This document shows positions 45,288 to 55,317 of a stretch of DNA of 64,000 bases, piece after piece. How positions within the stretch are numbered: position 1 is the stretch's first letter; each line of letters opens with the position of its first letter. Both the position numbers and the translations under genes were made by a program. Below the pieces are notes generated by a model. That model was not told the DNA's origin, ran no database searches, and was given only the letters and a program-made list of their open reading frames with translations. Origin of the DNA: Pseudomonas marvdashtae (GTDB lineage Bacteria; Pseudomonadota; Gammaproteobacteria; Pseudomonadales; Pseudomonadaceae); contig NZ_JABWQX020000001.1 of the NCBI RefSeq assembly GCF_014268655.2, forward strand, positions 3,564,001 through 3,628,000, read 5' to 3'.

Positions 45288-46439
45288 ATGATGCAAATTG
45301 CCAGATCGATACTCGCCGGGACGTTTTTCCTCGTCTGCGTAACCACCCCAAGCTTTGCCAAGGAGCGAATTGAAGACCGGGTCAACGCGGTCATCCAGCC
45401 CTTGATGAAACAACAGGACATCGCCGGCATGGCGGTCGCGATCACGCATAACGGTCAGCGGCAGTATTTCAATTTTGGGGTCGCTTCCAAGGACACGAAA
45501 AGCGCGGTGACTGACCAGACCCTGTTCGAAGTCGGCTCGATCAGCAAGGCCTTCACCGCGACGCTTGGCGCCTACGCCCAGGCCCAAGGCAAACTGTCCC
45601 TGACGGACCCCGCCGGCCGCTTCGCCCCCGAATTGCGCGGCAGTGCCTTGGAAAGCATCCGCCTGCTCGATCTCGCCACCTACACCCCGGGCGGCCTGCC
45701 GTTGCAGTTCCCCGACGATGCCGACCGTCCCGACCGGATGTTCAGTTATTACCAGAGTTGGAAACCGCTCTACCCGGTCGGCACCCAGCGGCTGTATTCG
45801 AACCCGAGCATCGGCTTGTTCGGCCATCTGGCGGCCCGCAGCCTGGGGCGACCGTTTGACGAGGTGATGGAACAAACGTTGATGCCCGGGCTGGGCCTCA
45901 AGCACAGCCACGTGCGGGTGCCGCAGGACCAACTGGGCCGGTATGCCCAAGGCTACGCAAAGGATGGCAGGCCGGTGCGGGTCGGCCCCGGCGCGATGGA
46001 TTCGGAGGCCTACGGGGTGAAGACCAGCTCATCGGACCTGATTCGTTTCGTCGAGGCCAACCTGCAACCTGAAAAGCTGGACGCTGACCTCAAGCAAGCC
46101 ATCGCCACGACACAAACAGGCTTCTACAAGGCCGGCCAAATGACTCAGGGGCTGGGCTGGGAGTTCTACCCCGCCCCGTTCACCCTGGAGAAATTGCTCG
46201 CTGGCAACACGCCAGGGATGGCCCTGACCCCGCAAAAAGTCGAACCGCTCGACCCACCCCGGCCCGCGCCGGACGGTGCCTGGATCAACAAGACCGGGTC
46301 TACCAATGGTTTCGGTGCTTATGCGGCGTTCGTCCCTGGGAAGGATGTGGGGATTGTGCTGCTGGCGAATAAAAACTACCCGAACGAAGAACGGGTGAAG
46401 GCCGCGCACCAGATTCTGATGGCGTTGCAAGAGCAATGA
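45288..46439 (+). CDS. ampC: Class C beta-lactamase
   Basis: A 383-residue serine beta-lactamase with signal peptide (residues 1 to about 24, ending SFA). Class C motifs are S-I-S-K (84-87), Y-S-N (170-172) and K-T-G (335-337). It hydrolyses cephalosporins in the periplasm. The start at 45288 has AGGAG at six bases; ATG at 45291 is also possible. No ampR gene lies divergently upstream; the upstream neighbour is the Dyp peroxidase gene. Expression control therefore differs from the ampR-ampC pair of many gammaproteobacteria, or AmpR acts from elsewhere. Confidence 0.95.
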   Translation: MMQIARSILAGTFFLVCVTTPSFAKERIEDRVNAVIQPLMKQQDIAGMAVAITHNGQRQYFNFGVASKDTKSAVTDQTLFEVGSISKAFTATLGAYAQAQGKLSLTDPAGRFAPELRGSALESIRLLDLATYTPGGLPLQFPDDADRPDRMFSYYQSWKPLYPVGTQRLYSNPSIGLFGHLAARSLGRPFDEVMEQTLMPGLGLKHSHVRVPQDQLGRYAQGYAKDGRPVRVGPGAMDSEAYGVKTSSSDLIRFVEANLQPEKLDADLKQAIATTQTGFYKAGQMTQGLGWEFYPAPFTLEKLLAGNTPGMALTPQKVEPLDPPRPAPDGAWINKTGSTNGFGAYAAFVPGKDVGIVLLANKNYPNEERVKAAHQILMALQEQ

Positions 46440-46475
46440 GGTCACCTCACCACAGGGACCTCGTCGCTCTTGGAA

Positions 46476-47024
46476 TCAATCATCCAGCGGTTTCGGCGCA
46501 GCCGCTGGCTTGGCTGCCTTGCCCGGCTTCGCACCTTTCGCGTCCTTGGCCGGCTCGGGTTCCGGCGCGGGGGGTGACGCCGCAGGGGTCGCTTCTTTTT
46601 CCGCTGCGGGAAGTTTATCGACAGTGTCGAACAATTCTTTCAACTCGATCGCGCCCGAATGCTCAAGCTTCTTTTCCCCGTCCTTGCCCACCAGGATGAT
46701 CTTGGTCTGCGCACCGGCCCCCAGTTTGAGAGAACGAATCAGCGCCATGGTGCTCTGCGGGTCGAGGTCCTTGCCGTCACGCTGCCCGATGGTGTTGAGC
46801 ACCGTGTAAAGCACCATGTTGCGCTCGGAAAAACCCTGCTTGCCCGCCGGCTCATCCAAGGCTTTCTTCAGGTTGACCCACGCAGGGTCGACGGAGCTGG
46901 GCGCGATGACGATCAGCGGGCGAGACTTGCCGACTTCCGCCACCAGGGGTGAATCGCCATCGGCGGCGAACAGGGGGCCAGCGATGGCCAGCAGGGTAGC
47001 GAAGGTCAACGACCGAATAAGCAT
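46476..47024 (-). CDS. Periplasmic DUF4174-type protein
   Basis: A 182-residue protein with signal peptide (LTFATLLAIAGPLFAADG, residues 5-22). The central part (LIVIAPSSVDPAW, TKIILVGKDGEKKL, EHSGAIELKELFDTVDKLP) has a thioredoxin-like alternation of strands and helices but no CxxC. The C-terminal about 45 residues are Ala/Pro/Lys repeats (low complexity). AGGAGA precedes the ATG at 47024. The function is unknown. Confidence 0.82.
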   Translation of the reverse strand: MLIRSLTFATLLAIAGPLFAADGDSPLVAEVGKSRPLIVIAPSSVDPAWVNLKKALDEPAGKQGFSERNMVLYTVLNTIGQRDGKDLDPQSTMALIRSLKLGAGAQTKIILVGKDGEKKLEHSGAIELKELFDTVDKLPAAEKEATPAASPPAPEPEPAKDAKGAKPGKAAKPAAAPKPLDD

Positions 47025-47159
47025 GCGCCTCTCCTTTTGATATTTACGCTGTACTGATTGCACATGGCGGCGATTGTTCCGCGAGAGTCGCCCGATACGC
47101 TGCTGCCTGCCTTGAAGCTTAGGCGACCGGACCCATAGCGCAACCGTGACACAAGGCGT

Positions 47160-48518
47160 TCAAAGGCCGAACGGAAAAGTGTCCTCCTCGTTTTCCAGCG
47201 GGTGAGGCGCGGGTAACGGCGTGACGGCTTCGGTCTGTTCGAACCAGAGCCAGGCGTCGAATTGTTCGGCCAGCACCGCCTCGAAATAGTGGCTCTGGCG
47301 TTCGGTCTCAGGGCGGTAGATCACACCGATAGCGCGTTCAAGCAGCGGTTCCGACAACGCGTCCAACAAGTCTTCGTCGGGCGCGGTTCGCCAGTCGGTC
47401 AGCGATGCGCCCACGCCTGCCAGCAAAAACTCCCGCTCCCAACTGCCGGCCAGCGCTGGCACGACTGGCTTGATTTTCATCGGCGCGTCCCAGTCATCGG
47501 CCGCCGCCACGCTGCCATGGTCAGTGCCCATGCCCAGCAACACCGCGTCGCGACCATAGGCCATGCGGCACAATTGGCCAATATTGAATTCCCCTTCCCA
47601 GCCCATGCGCGTCGCGGCGGCATTGCCGATGTGGGAGTTATGTGCCCAGACCACCGCTTTTGCACCCGGCCCACGATGCTCCAACAGGCTTTGCAAGGTG
47701 TCGAACATATGCCTGTCCCGCAGGTTCCAGGACGATTTGCCGCCACGGTACATCGCTCGGTAATACTGCTCGGCGGCGCGCACGACACGAGCATTCTGGA
47801 CGGCACTGAAGAATCCTTCGTCGTCCTGGATCAACGGGTCGAGGCGCTCGGCCAGCAAGCTGTTGAGCTGCTCGACCACGGCGTCTTCGCACGTCGCCAG
47901 GTTGCCGCGTTCGGTGAAATGGCCGTACAACGCCGGATCGTCGTGCCACGGCGTCAGGCAGCCATAACGGTGTCGGGCGTCACGGGACAGATGTGGATGG
48001 CTCTTGTCGAGGTAATCGAGCACCTCGTCGATGGAATGCCGCAGGCTGTAGACGTCCAGGCCGCGGAACTCCACGCGTCGAGCGGCAGGCTGGCCGAGGT
48101 TGTGGTCCCGCAGCCAACGGACGAACGCCTGGACATCACTGTTGCGCCACATCCAGCTCGGGAAACGGGCGAAGGCCTGCTGTTTCCAGGCCGAGGGGCC
48201 CAGGTCACGGACGCAGCGGTCGATTTGCCCGGCGTCGGGCCAGTCGGCTTCGACGGCGACAATGGCGAAGCCGTGATGCTCGATCAGATGTCGGGTGATG
48301 GCGGCGCGGGTGCGGTAGAAATCGTGGGTGCCGTGGCTGGCTTCGCCGATCAGTACGACCTTGGCGTCGGCGAAGCGATTGAACATCTGGCCAAAGGCCG
48401 GGCTGTCCTCGGCGGGCAGCGGCTCGGCGTGATGACGCAAGATGTCGGCAATGCCGGTGCGCGGTTCGGCGCGATGACGGCGTAGGCGTTGCAGCAGATC
48501 TCTGGCTGGGCTGTTCAT
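47160..48518 (-). CDS. Erythromycin-esterase-like hydrolase
   Basis: A 452-residue protein of the EreA/B-like family. Signature blocks are LIGEASHGTHDFY (about residues 50-62), the HGFAIVAVEADWPDAGQID stretch, WAHNSHIGNA (about 287-296) and LGMGTDHGSV. It may be a broad phosphoribosyl-transfer/esterase enzyme, and family members are often not macrolide-specific, so resistance is not implied. The ATG at 48518 gives the conserved N-terminus. Confidence 0.88.
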   Translation of the reverse strand: MNSPARDLLQRLRRHRAEPRTGIADILRHHAEPLPAEDSPAFGQMFNRFADAKVVLIGEASHGTHDFYRTRAAITRHLIEHHGFAIVAVEADWPDAGQIDRCVRDLGPSAWKQQAFARFPSWMWRNSDVQAFVRWLRDHNLGQPAARRVEFRGLDVYSLRHSIDEVLDYLDKSHPHLSRDARHRYGCLTPWHDDPALYGHFTERGNLATCEDAVVEQLNSLLAERLDPLIQDDEGFFSAVQNARVVRAAEQYYRAMYRGGKSSWNLRDRHMFDTLQSLLEHRGPGAKAVVWAHNSHIGNAAATRMGWEGEFNIGQLCRMAYGRDAVLLGMGTDHGSVAAADDWDAPMKIKPVVPALAGSWEREFLLAGVGASLTDWRTAPDEDLLDALSEPLLERAIGVIYRPETERQSHYFEAVLAEQFDAWLWFEQTEAVTPLPAPHPLENEEDTFPFGL

Positions 48519-48587
48519 GGATCGTGGCCTCATCAGTACCTGGTTTACAGGTATGACTACGGCGACATCCGCATGACTCCGAGCAAA

Positions 48588-49373
48588 TCAGAACGCCAGT
48601 TTGAAGCCGATCAGCGCCAACATCACCGCCAGGCAAGGGCGCAGGAGCTCGTCGGAAATGCGTCCCGACAAGTGGCTGCCCAGATAGATGCCCGGCAACG
48701 AACCGATCAGCAGAAAGCCCAGGATGTGCCAGTCCATGTTGCCCATGCTCGCATGGCCCAGGCCAGCGACCAGGGTCAGCGGCACCGCGTGGGCGATTTC
48801 GGTGCCCACCAGGCGCTTGGTAACCAGGAACGGATAGAGGATAAACAACGCGACGGTGCCCAGCGCGCCAGCACCGATGGAGGTCAACGCGACCATCGTG
48901 CCCAGGACCAGGCCAGTGATCACGGTCAAAACGTTGAGCCGCGAACCGCTGGGGTTGTAATGGCCGCCGGCGCGGTCATGGGCGAATTGCAGCAGGCGTT
49001 TCTTGAACAGGATCGCCAGGGCGGTGGCAAACAGCACAAAGCCCAGGGCTTGCTTGATGACCGCGTTCATCGCGTCGGGCGAGCCGTCCAGGCTGCTGAG
49101 AAACCACAGGGTCAACCCGACCGCCGGCACACTGCCAAGGGTCAGCCAACCGGTAATCGCCCAGTCGATATTGCGATTTTTGGCATGGACCAGGACGCCG
49201 CCGGATTTGGTGATTGCCGCGTACAGCAGGTCCGTACCCACCGCCGTCGCAGGGTTGATACCAAACCATAACAGGATGGGAGTCATCAGCGATCCGCCAC
49301 CCACGCCGGTCATTCCGACGATGAAACCGACCACCAGGCCCGCTACGACTAAACCGACATTACCGAAATCCAT
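48588..49373 (-). CDS. TauE/SafE-family sulfite/organosulfonate exporter
   Basis: A 261-residue inner-membrane protein with about eight membrane segments and the family's repeated motif: GMTGVGGGSLMTPILLWFG (about 20-38) and ALTSIGAGALGTVAL (about 150-165). It probably exports sulfite or a related organosulfur anion. The ATG at 49373 has no strong ribosome-binding site. The gap to the lipoprotein gene is 99 bases and transcription of the two could overlap. Confidence 0.88.
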   Translation of the reverse strand: MDFGNVGLVVAGLVVGFIVGMTGVGGGSLMTPILLWFGINPATAVGTDLLYAAITKSGGVLVHAKNRNIDWAITGWLTLGSVPAVGLTLWFLSSLDGSPDAMNAVIKQALGFVLFATALAILFKKRLLQFAHDRAGGHYNPSGSRLNVLTVITGLVLGTMVALTSIGAGALGTVALFILYPFLVTKRLVGTEIAHAVPLTLVAGLGHASMGNMDWHILGFLLIGSLPGIYLGSHLSGRISDELLRPCLAVMLALIGFKLAF

Positions 49374-49472
49374 CAAACCCGTCTCAGCGCGACCGCGTGA
49401 AAAATCTGGCCGCGAGCATAGCGATTTTTCTTATAACTCCCTATATCGATGTGATCTATCTTTATTCCATTC

Positions 49473-50222
49473 TTACTGGACCGGCAGGAAATTGAGGAAC
49501 AGCAAGCTCTGCGCGTAATTGAGCCCTATGCGCCGGTAGCGCTCGTCGAGCATCTGCGTCAGCAGGTCCAGCCGCGCGACTATTTTCCCGAACTCGACGG
49601 CGAAGCTCAGGTTGCTCCCCTCCTCCGAAATTTCATTGGAAAACAACATCGGCGTGCCGTCCTTGTTCTGTCGCTGGCCCAGCAACCACGTGGCTTTCTC
49701 GATGTTGCGCGCCGCGTTGCTGACGAAGCGCGGGTCAATGGTATCGGTCATATAGAACTCGAGCCGATTGCCATGGGCCGTCACCAGCATGCTGCCGATG
49801 GCGTAGATGAATGCACCGACCCGATCGCCGAGAAACTCCGGGCTCATGGCGTAGCTCAGGGCGGCGAGATCCTTCTTGTTGCCCAGGGTTGGCAAAGGTT
49901 GTTGCTGCTCGATGGCCTGGCGCACCTGCTTGACGGCAATACGCGCATCCAGGAAGCCCGACTTACGCAGCTCTTCAGGGTTGCGCAGGTAAAGCTTGTG
50001 CATCAGCAGGTACAGACTTTCCAGGTTGTCATGCATCGAGAGCGTGGCCATGCGGTCGACACTGGTCTGCAAGAATTCCTGGGGCCGGGCGTTGCTGAAC
50101 TGATTGACCATGTCCTGGCCCTGCTGCTGACTGCAGCCGCCGCTGAGCAGCAACAAAAGCCCTGCCAGCAGCAAGCCGCAGCGCCGTGGCAATACCATTT
50201 CGAAAGGGAAAACACCGGCCAT
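49473..50222 (-). CDS. Hypothetical lipoprotein, 249 aa
   Basis: A lipoprotein signal peptide with a hydrophobic core and lipobox SGGC (cysteine at about residue 30). The mature part is helix-rich (DNLESLYLLMHKLYLRNPEE, SYAMSPEFLGDRVGAFIYAIGS). No family recognised. The start at 50222 follows a weak GAG; 50198 is an alternative that would shorten the signal peptide n-region. The divergent neighbour is the aldose epimerase gene with a palindrome between them. Confidence 0.78.
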   Translation of the reverse strand: MAGVFPFEMVLPRRCGLLLAGLLLLLSGGCSQQQGQDMVNQFSNARPQEFLQTSVDRMATLSMHDNLESLYLLMHKLYLRNPEELRKSGFLDARIAVKQVRQAIEQQQPLPTLGNKKDLAALSYAMSPEFLGDRVGAFIYAIGSMLVTAHGNRLEFYMTDTIDPRFVSNAARNIEKATWLLGQRQNKDGTPMLFSNEISEEGSNLSFAVEFGKIVARLDLLTQMLDERYRRIGLNYAQSLLFLNFLPVQ

Positions 50223-50519
50223 TGAATCTCGGTCTGGGCATGGGGAAACGGTGGGGGTCGCCGCTTCCTGGCCATGGATAGAGCGGCAAAAGTCCCAAAA
50301 GTGCAGTGGTCGCCATCAAATCTCCCGCTCGGGTCAGGCTCGCCCCGCTCAATTAGTCTTACTTTTTAATTGATAATTCTGTATTTATGGCTATAAATCC
50401 CTTCGCAAGCCATAAATAGAAAGACTACTGAACAGAAAAACCTTCATCGCTGTCCGACCAAGTAACGGACTCGACCCGCGTTAAAACAACAACAAAACAA
50501 CAGGAAGGAAGGTCACACC
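50223..50519. other. Divergent promoter region between lipoprotein and epimerase genes
   Basis: A 297-base gap. The part 50350-50430 is strongly AT-rich against the GC-rich surroundings and contains the palindrome reported separately. No reading frame of worth is seen; promoters for both divergent genes must lie here. Confidence 0.6.
50355..50426. promoter_or_regulatory. Large AT-rich palindrome upstream of galM
   Basis: TATTTATGGCT (50382-50392) is the perfect reverse complement of AGCCATAAATA (50408-50418), and AGTCTT (50355-50360) matches AAGACT (50421-50426) further out. The inner arms enclose 15 bases. It lies about 95 bases before the galM start and 130 before the divergent lipoprotein start. 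An operator or a cruciform-forming site are both possible; it has no T-run on either side typical of a terminator. Confidence 0.55.
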
Positions 50520-51668
50520 ATGCTTGAATCCAAATATCTGCTCACGGCCCTCGGAGTCTCTCTGATGATCGCCACCTCATCCCAGGCCGCGGGCCTGACC
50601 AACGAACGCGTTGCGTTCGGCAAGACCAACGACGGCACCGCGGTTGAAAAATACATCCTGCGCAACAGCCATGGCATGGAGGCGACCGTCATCACCTATG
50701 GCGGGATCCTGCAATCGCTGGTCGTGCCGGACAAAAACGGCATGACCGCCGACATCGTGCTGGGCTTCGACGATGTTCAGGGCTATCAGAAGAACGGCAA
50801 TGTGTATTTCGGCGCGACCATCGGCCGCTTCGGCAACCGCCTGGCCGGCGGCGCCTTCGAGCTGGACGGCAAGCGTTACCAAGTACCGCAGAACGATAAG
50901 GACAACTCCTTGCACGGCGGACCTCAAGGGTTCGACAAACGGGTATGGAAAGCCGAGCCGAGCAATGACAAGGATTCGGTGGGCGTGACCCTGACGTATG
51001 TATCGGCGGACGGCGAAATGGGTTTTCCCGGCAACCTGAAGACGGACGTTACCTACAGCCTCAACGATAAGAACGAGCTGCGCATCGACTACAAGGCCAC
51101 CACCGACAAACCGACGGTGCTGAACCTGACCAACCACAGCTATTTCAACCTGGCTGGCGCGGGCAACGGCGACATCCTCAAGCAAGTCGCGACCCTGCAC
51201 GCGTCGCGTTATACGCCGGTGACGGCCAAGCTCATCCCCACTGGCGAGCTGGCGCCTGTGGCTGGGACGCCTATGGACTTCACCAAGCCCACTGCCATTG
51301 GCACGCATATCAAGGCCGATCACCCTCAACTCAAATTTGCCGAGCCGAAACAGGGCGGCTTCGATTTCAACTGGGTGCTCGACGCCAAGGGGGACGTGAG
51401 CAAACTCGCCGCCGATGTCCAGGATCCGCAATCCGGACGGCGCCTGCAGCTCTATACCAGCGAACCCGGCGTGCAGTTCTACACCAGCAACTTCCTTGAT
51501 GGCACGGTCAAGGGCAAGCAAGGCAAGGTCTATTCGCACTGGGGTGCGTTCACTCTCGAGACCCAGCACTACCCGGACTCGCCCAATCAGCCGTCCTTCC
51601 CTTCAACACGACTTGACCCGGGCCAGACCTACACCCAGGCCATGGTGCTGAAGTTCTCGGCCGAGTAA
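50520..51668 (+). CDS. galM: Periplasmic aldose 1-epimerase (galactose mutarotase)
   Basis: A 382-residue galactose-mutarotase-fold protein with signal peptide (about residues 1-23, ending SQA). Catalytic residues: histidine in LHGGPQGFD (about residue 139), histidine in NLTNHSYFNL (about 207) and the C-terminal glutamate in FTLETQHYPDSPNQPSFPS (about 345). Export to the periplasm is usual in pseudomonads for this family and suits equilibration of sugar anomers before uptake. The start follows AGGAAGG. No sugar-operon genes are adjacent. Confidence 0.93.
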   Translation: MLESKYLLTALGVSLMIATSSQAAGLTNERVAFGKTNDGTAVEKYILRNSHGMEATVITYGGILQSLVVPDKNGMTADIVLGFDDVQGYQKNGNVYFGATIGRFGNRLAGGAFELDGKRYQVPQNDKDNSLHGGPQGFDKRVWKAEPSNDKDSVGVTLTYVSADGEMGFPGNLKTDVTYSLNDKNELRIDYKATTDKPTVLNLTNHSYFNLAGAGNGDILKQVATLHASRYTPVTAKLIPTGELAPVAGTPMDFTKPTAIGTHIKADHPQLKFAEPKQGGFDFNWVLDAKGDVSKLAADVQDPQSGRRLQLYTSEPGVQFYTSNFLDGTVKGKQGKVYSHWGAFTLETQHYPDSPNQPSFPSTRLDPGQTYTQAMVLKFSAE

Positions 51669-51679
51669 CTTCCCCACGA

Positions 51680-51714
51680 TTGATCGTTCCCGCCCGTTAC
51701 ACGGGAACGATCAA
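51680..51714. terminator. Stem-loop terminator after galM
   Basis: TTGATCGTTCCCG (51680-51692) pairs perfectly with CGGGAACGATCAA (51702-51714) around a nine-base loop. It begins 11 bases after the galM stop. The stem core GTTCCC/GGGAAC links it to the outer arms of the family-2 repeats. Confidence 0.65.
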
Positions 51715-51778
51715 GATGGGAACACCTGGTCTATCCTGCTGCCACACGCTTTATCGACCCGCAGAGCAGGAGATGTGC

Positions 51779-52600
51779 ATGAGAACTGTGGAATTGGCCG
51801 GTGTTTCGGTACCGGTAATCGGCCAGGGCACTTGGCGCCTGGGTGAAGAACCGTCCCATCACAAGAAGGAAGTGGCCGCCCTGCGCTTGGGCATCGAACT
51901 GGGCATGACGCTGATTGATACGGCGGAAATGTACGCCGAGGGCGGCGCCGAACACGTCGTTGGCGAAGCGATCACCGGGCTGCGCGACCAGGTGTTCCTG
52001 GTGAGCAAGGTCTATCCGCACAACGCCAGTCGTAAAGGCATTCCGTTGGCCTGCGAGCGCAGCCTACGGCGGCTCGACACCGATTACATCGACCTGTATC
52101 TGCTGCACTGGCGCGGCCAGTACCCGTTGGAAGAAACCGTCGAAGCGTTTGAACGCCTGCGCGAAGAAGGCAAGATCGGGCGCTGGGGCGTGTCGAACTT
52201 CGATGTCGCTGACCTCGAGGAATTGGCCTCGCCGGCCTGCGCCACCAATCAAGTGCTGTATAACCTGCAAGAACGCGGCATCGAATTCGACCTGCTGCCC
52301 TGGTGCCAGCAGCAGCGCATGCCGGTCATGGCTTACTGCCCGGTCGGCCAGGGTGGACATTTGCTGAAGGATCACACCCTGCAACAGATTGCCGAGCGCC
52401 ACCGCGCGACGCCGGCGCAGATCGCCCTGGCCTGGCTCTTGCGCCAGGACAATGTCATCGCCATCCCCAAGGCCGTGCAACCTGAACATGTGCGCCTGAA
52501 CGCCGAAGCAGCGAATCTGCAGCTTGAGCCCCAGGATTTGGCGGCGTTGGACCTGATGTTCCCGCAGCCACAGGGCAAGCAGCGGTTGGCGATGGTCTGA
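51779..52600 (+). CDS. Aldo/keto reductase
   Basis: A 273-residue aldo/keto reductase, YeaE-like, NADPH-dependent. The catalytic tetrad appears as Asp in DTAEMYAEGG (Asp and Tyr, about residues 44-49), Lys in LVSKVYPHN (about 74) and His in YLLHWRG (about 107). The C-terminal cofactor-binding segment reads VIAIPKAVQPEHVRLN. The ATG at 51779 has AGGAG at six bases, better than ATG at 51773. The substrate is likely a reactive aldehyde such as methylglyoxal, by family analogy. Confidence 0.91.
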   Translation: MRTVELAGVSVPVIGQGTWRLGEEPSHHKKEVAALRLGIELGMTLIDTAEMYAEGGAEHVVGEAITGLRDQVFLVSKVYPHNASRKGIPLACERSLRRLDTDYIDLYLLHWRGQYPLEETVEAFERLREEGKIGRWGVSNFDVADLEELASPACATNQVLYNLQERGIEFDLLPWCQQQRMPVMAYCPVGQGGHLLKDHTLQQIAERHRATPAQIALAWLLRQDNVIAIPKAVQPEHVRLNAEAANLQLEPQDLAALDLMFPQPQGKQRLAMV

Positions 52601-52646
52601 CTCCACTGAAATCGGCGGGCACTGACCTGTGGCGAGTCATGGAAAA

Positions 52647-55010
52647 TCAGAACAACCCCATCTGCCCCCCGATCAACGTTGAAAAATCATCGTCCACAAA
52701 CGGCAGGATCGCATCCGCCAATGGCTGCAGCTGCTTGGTCACGTAGTGGTCGTAGTCGATTGGCGCACTACGGGTTTCCAGTGGTTCAGGTCCTGTGACG
52801 GTGATCACGTAGCTGATCCAGCCACCGTTCTGATACTGCCGTGGACGGCCCTGGCGCTCGTTGAACTCATCGGCGAGCCGCGCTGCCCGAACGTGGGGAG
52901 GAACGTTGCGTTCGTAGTCATCCAGCGGACGGCGCAGGCGCTTGCGGTAGACCAGTCGATCATCGAACGCCCCGGCCAGCGTCTGCTGGACATAATTGCG
53001 CACGTAGTCCTGATAGGGCTTGCGATGGAAGATCCGCCCGTACAGCTCCTGCTGGAACTGCCGGGCCAGGGGCGACCAGTCGGTGCGCACGGTTTCCAGG
53101 CCCTTGTAGATGATTTCGTCGCTGCCGTCGGCACGGGTCACCAGGCCGGCGTAGCGCTTCTTGCTGCCCTCCTCCGTGCCACGAATCGTGGGCATCAGGA
53201 AGCGCTTGAAATGGGTTTCGAACTGCAGCTCCAGCGCACTCTGCAATCCATACTCGTCGCGCACATGATCGCCCCACCATTGGTTGACGTAAGCGACCAG
53301 GTCCCGGCCGATCTGCGCGGCCTCTTCCTGGCCGTGAGCCCGGCCCAACCAGACGAATGTCGAGTCGGTATCGCCATAGATCACCACGTGCCCCTGGGCT
53401 TCGATCAGCTGCCGGGTGCGCTGCATGATCTGGTGTCCGCGCAGGGTGATGGACGACGCCAGCCGTGTATCAAAGAAGCGACAGCCGCTGGAGCCGAGCA
53501 CGCCGTAAAACGCGTTCATGATGATTTTCAGCGCCTGGGACAGCGGCGCGTTGTGTTCGCGCTTGGCCGTTTCCCGGCCTTCGGCGACCCGCGCCACGAT
53601 GGCGGGCAGGCAGTGGCGGGTGCGGGAGAACCGCGCCCCGCGAAAACCGGGCACCGACTCGCCATCGTCCGGGTGGCGCAGGCCTTCGATCAAGCCCACC
53701 GGATCGATGAGGAAGGTGCGGATGATCGACGGGTACAGGCTCTTGTAGTCCAGCACCAGCACTGACTCATAGAGCCCCGGCTGGGAGTCCATGACAAACC
53801 CGCCAGGGCTCGCCTCGGGCGGACGCTGGCCAAGGTTCGGCGCGACGAAACCCTGGCGGTGCATCAGCGGCATGTACAAATGCGTGAACGCCGCCACCGA
53901 TCCCCCGCTGCGATCCGCCGGCAGGCCGGTGACGCTGGCCCGCTCCAGCAGGAACTTGAGCAGCTCGGTCTTGGCGAAGATCCGCGTGACCAACTCGCAG
54001 TCCTTGAGGTTGTAGCGAGCCAGGGCCGGCTTGTCCTCGGCGAACATGCGGTTGATTTCATCCATGCGCTGGTAGGGGTTGTCGATGGACTTGCCTTCAC
54101 CGAGCAGCGTCTGGGCGACGTTTTCCAGGCTGAACGAGGGAAAGCTCCACGTGGCCGAACGCAAGGACTCGATCCCGTCGATGATCAACCGCCCAGCCGC
54201 CGAGGCGAAGAAATGGTTGTTGCGCGCGCCGTGCTCGCGCCATTGCATTTCTTCGCCACCACGCCCCAGGCGCAGCGGCACGGCCAGCCGGCGGGCGTGT
54301 TCATGCAGCACGCGCAAATCGAACTGCACCAGGTTCCAGCCGATGATCGCGTCGGGGTCGAAGCGAGCGAACCATTCGTTGAGTTTCTTCAGCAGCAACG
54401 TGCGGGATTCGCAATATTCGAGCTGGAAATCCACAGCGCTGTCGTCGCCGTTGGGCGGCCCGAGCATATACACCTGGCGCTCGCCGCAGCCTTCCAGGGC
54501 GATGGAATAGAGATCACCCTGGGCGGTGGTTTCGATGTCCAGGGACACCAGTCGCAACGGTGGACGGTACTCAGGCGCCGGTTTCATCTGGGCGTCGACC
54601 AGTTGGCCATCCGCGGCCGGCGTGCCGCCGAACCAGACCGGCGCGGTGATGAAGCGCTCCATCAGGTAACGCTCCGGCGGCCGGATGTCAGCCTCGAACA
54701 CCTCGACGCCGGCGCGGCGCAACGTGGTGTCCAGGCGCATCAGTTGCGCATGTTGCCGGCAATACAGGCCCAGCACCGGGCGATGCTCGAAATCCAGCAG
54801 CTCCAGGGGACGCAACTCGACATCCTTCTCGCCCTGCAGCAGCGCCTCAACCTGGCCGCGCTGGACCTGCGGCACGAACGCCACCGATGGCTGCACCGGC
54901 AGGCGCACACGGCGGGGACCGGCGTCGGTGGCCAGCCAGAACTCGACTTCAGTGCCCGCCGGGGTATCGCGCCAATGCCGGGTCAGGACGAAGCCCTGCT
55001 GTAGATCCAC
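52647..55010 (-). CDS. polB: DNA polymerase II (family B)
   Basis: A 787-residue DNA polymerase. The 3'-5' exonuclease has VSLDIETT (about residues 153-160) and [12 protein letters not shown]; polymerase motifs are [10 protein letters not shown] (motif A), [20 protein letters not shown] (motif B) and [12 protein letters not shown] (motif C, about 546-557). The start is GTG at 55010, with GAGG eight bases before it. The SOS-regulated E. coli polB has a LexA box; I find no CTGT-N8-ACAG or GTAC-type site in the upstream 100 bases here. Confidence 0.96.
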   Translation of the reverse strand: MDLQQGFVLTRHWRDTPAGTEVEFWLATDAGPRRVRLPVQPSVAFVPQVQRGQVEALLQGEKDVELRPLELLDFEHRPVLGLYCRQHAQLMRLDTTLRRAGVEVFEADIRPPERYLMERFITAPVWFGGTPAADGQLVDAQMKPAPEYRPPLRLVSLDIETTAQGDLYSIALEGCGERQVYMLGPPNGDDSAVDFQLEYCESRTLLLKKLNEWFARFDPDAIIGWNLVQFDLRVLHEHARRLAVPLRLGRGGEEMQWREHGARNNHFFASAAGRLIIDGIESLRSATWSFPSFSLENVAQTLLGEGKSIDNPYQRMDEINRMFAEDKPALARYNLKDCELVTRIFAKTELLKFLLERASVTGLPADRSGGSVAAFTHLYMPLMHRQGFVAPNLGQRPPEASPGGFVMDSQPGLYESVLVLDYKSLYPSIIRTFLIDPVGLIEGLRHPDDGESVPGFRGARFSRTRHCLPAIVARVAEGRETAKREHNAPLSQALKIIMNAFYGVLGSSGCRFFDTRLASSITLRGHQIMQRTRQLIEAQGHVVIYGDTDSTFVWLGRAHGQEEAAQIGRDLVAYVNQWWGDHVRDEYGLQSALELQFETHFKRFLMPTIRGTEEGSKKRYAGLVTRADGSDEIIYKGLETVRTDWSPLARQFQQELYGRIFHRKPYQDYVRNYVQQTLAGAFDDRLVYRKRLRRPLDDYERNVPPHVRAARLADEFNERQGRPRQYQNGGWISYVITVTGPEPLETRSAPIDYDHYVTKQLQPLADAILPFVDDDFSTLIGGQMGLF

Positions 55011-55049
55011 CGCTGAAACCTCAGATTTTACATAAGGGGTGATTCTACC

Positions 55050-55179
55050 TGTGGCGAGGGGATTTATCCCCGCTGGGCTTGCGCAGCAGCCCTAAAACTA
55101 CCAACGCGATTTATCAGGCCGATGTAATCCTCTTATCGGGGCTGCTGCGCAGCCAACGGGGATAAATCCCCTCGCCACA
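55050..55179. repeat. Extragenic inverted repeat pair, family 1, copy D
   Basis: A 23-base perfect inverted repeat: 55050-55072 (opens TGTGGCGAGGGGATTTATCC) and 55157-55179, with the subsidiary GCGCAGCAGCCC / GGGCTGCTGCGC pair inside. It lies between the divergent polB and CBS genes. Confidence 0.88.
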
Positions 55180-55317
55180 ACTGCGCAAGACATTACTTTT
55201 ACACGAATCCAGCTTTCATGACGCTTTTGGACGGCTGACTGCCGCTTTATCGCTTGCTCTGCGCCGTTGGGTCTACGATTCTTAAACCACCCGCAAAAAC
55301 GCTACCCGAGGCCACCC

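Noticed and set aside
47160..48518. Acquired macrolide resistance from the erythromycin-esterase-like gene
   Set aside because: The family is broad and chromosomal in pseudomonads, and no mobile element is near.
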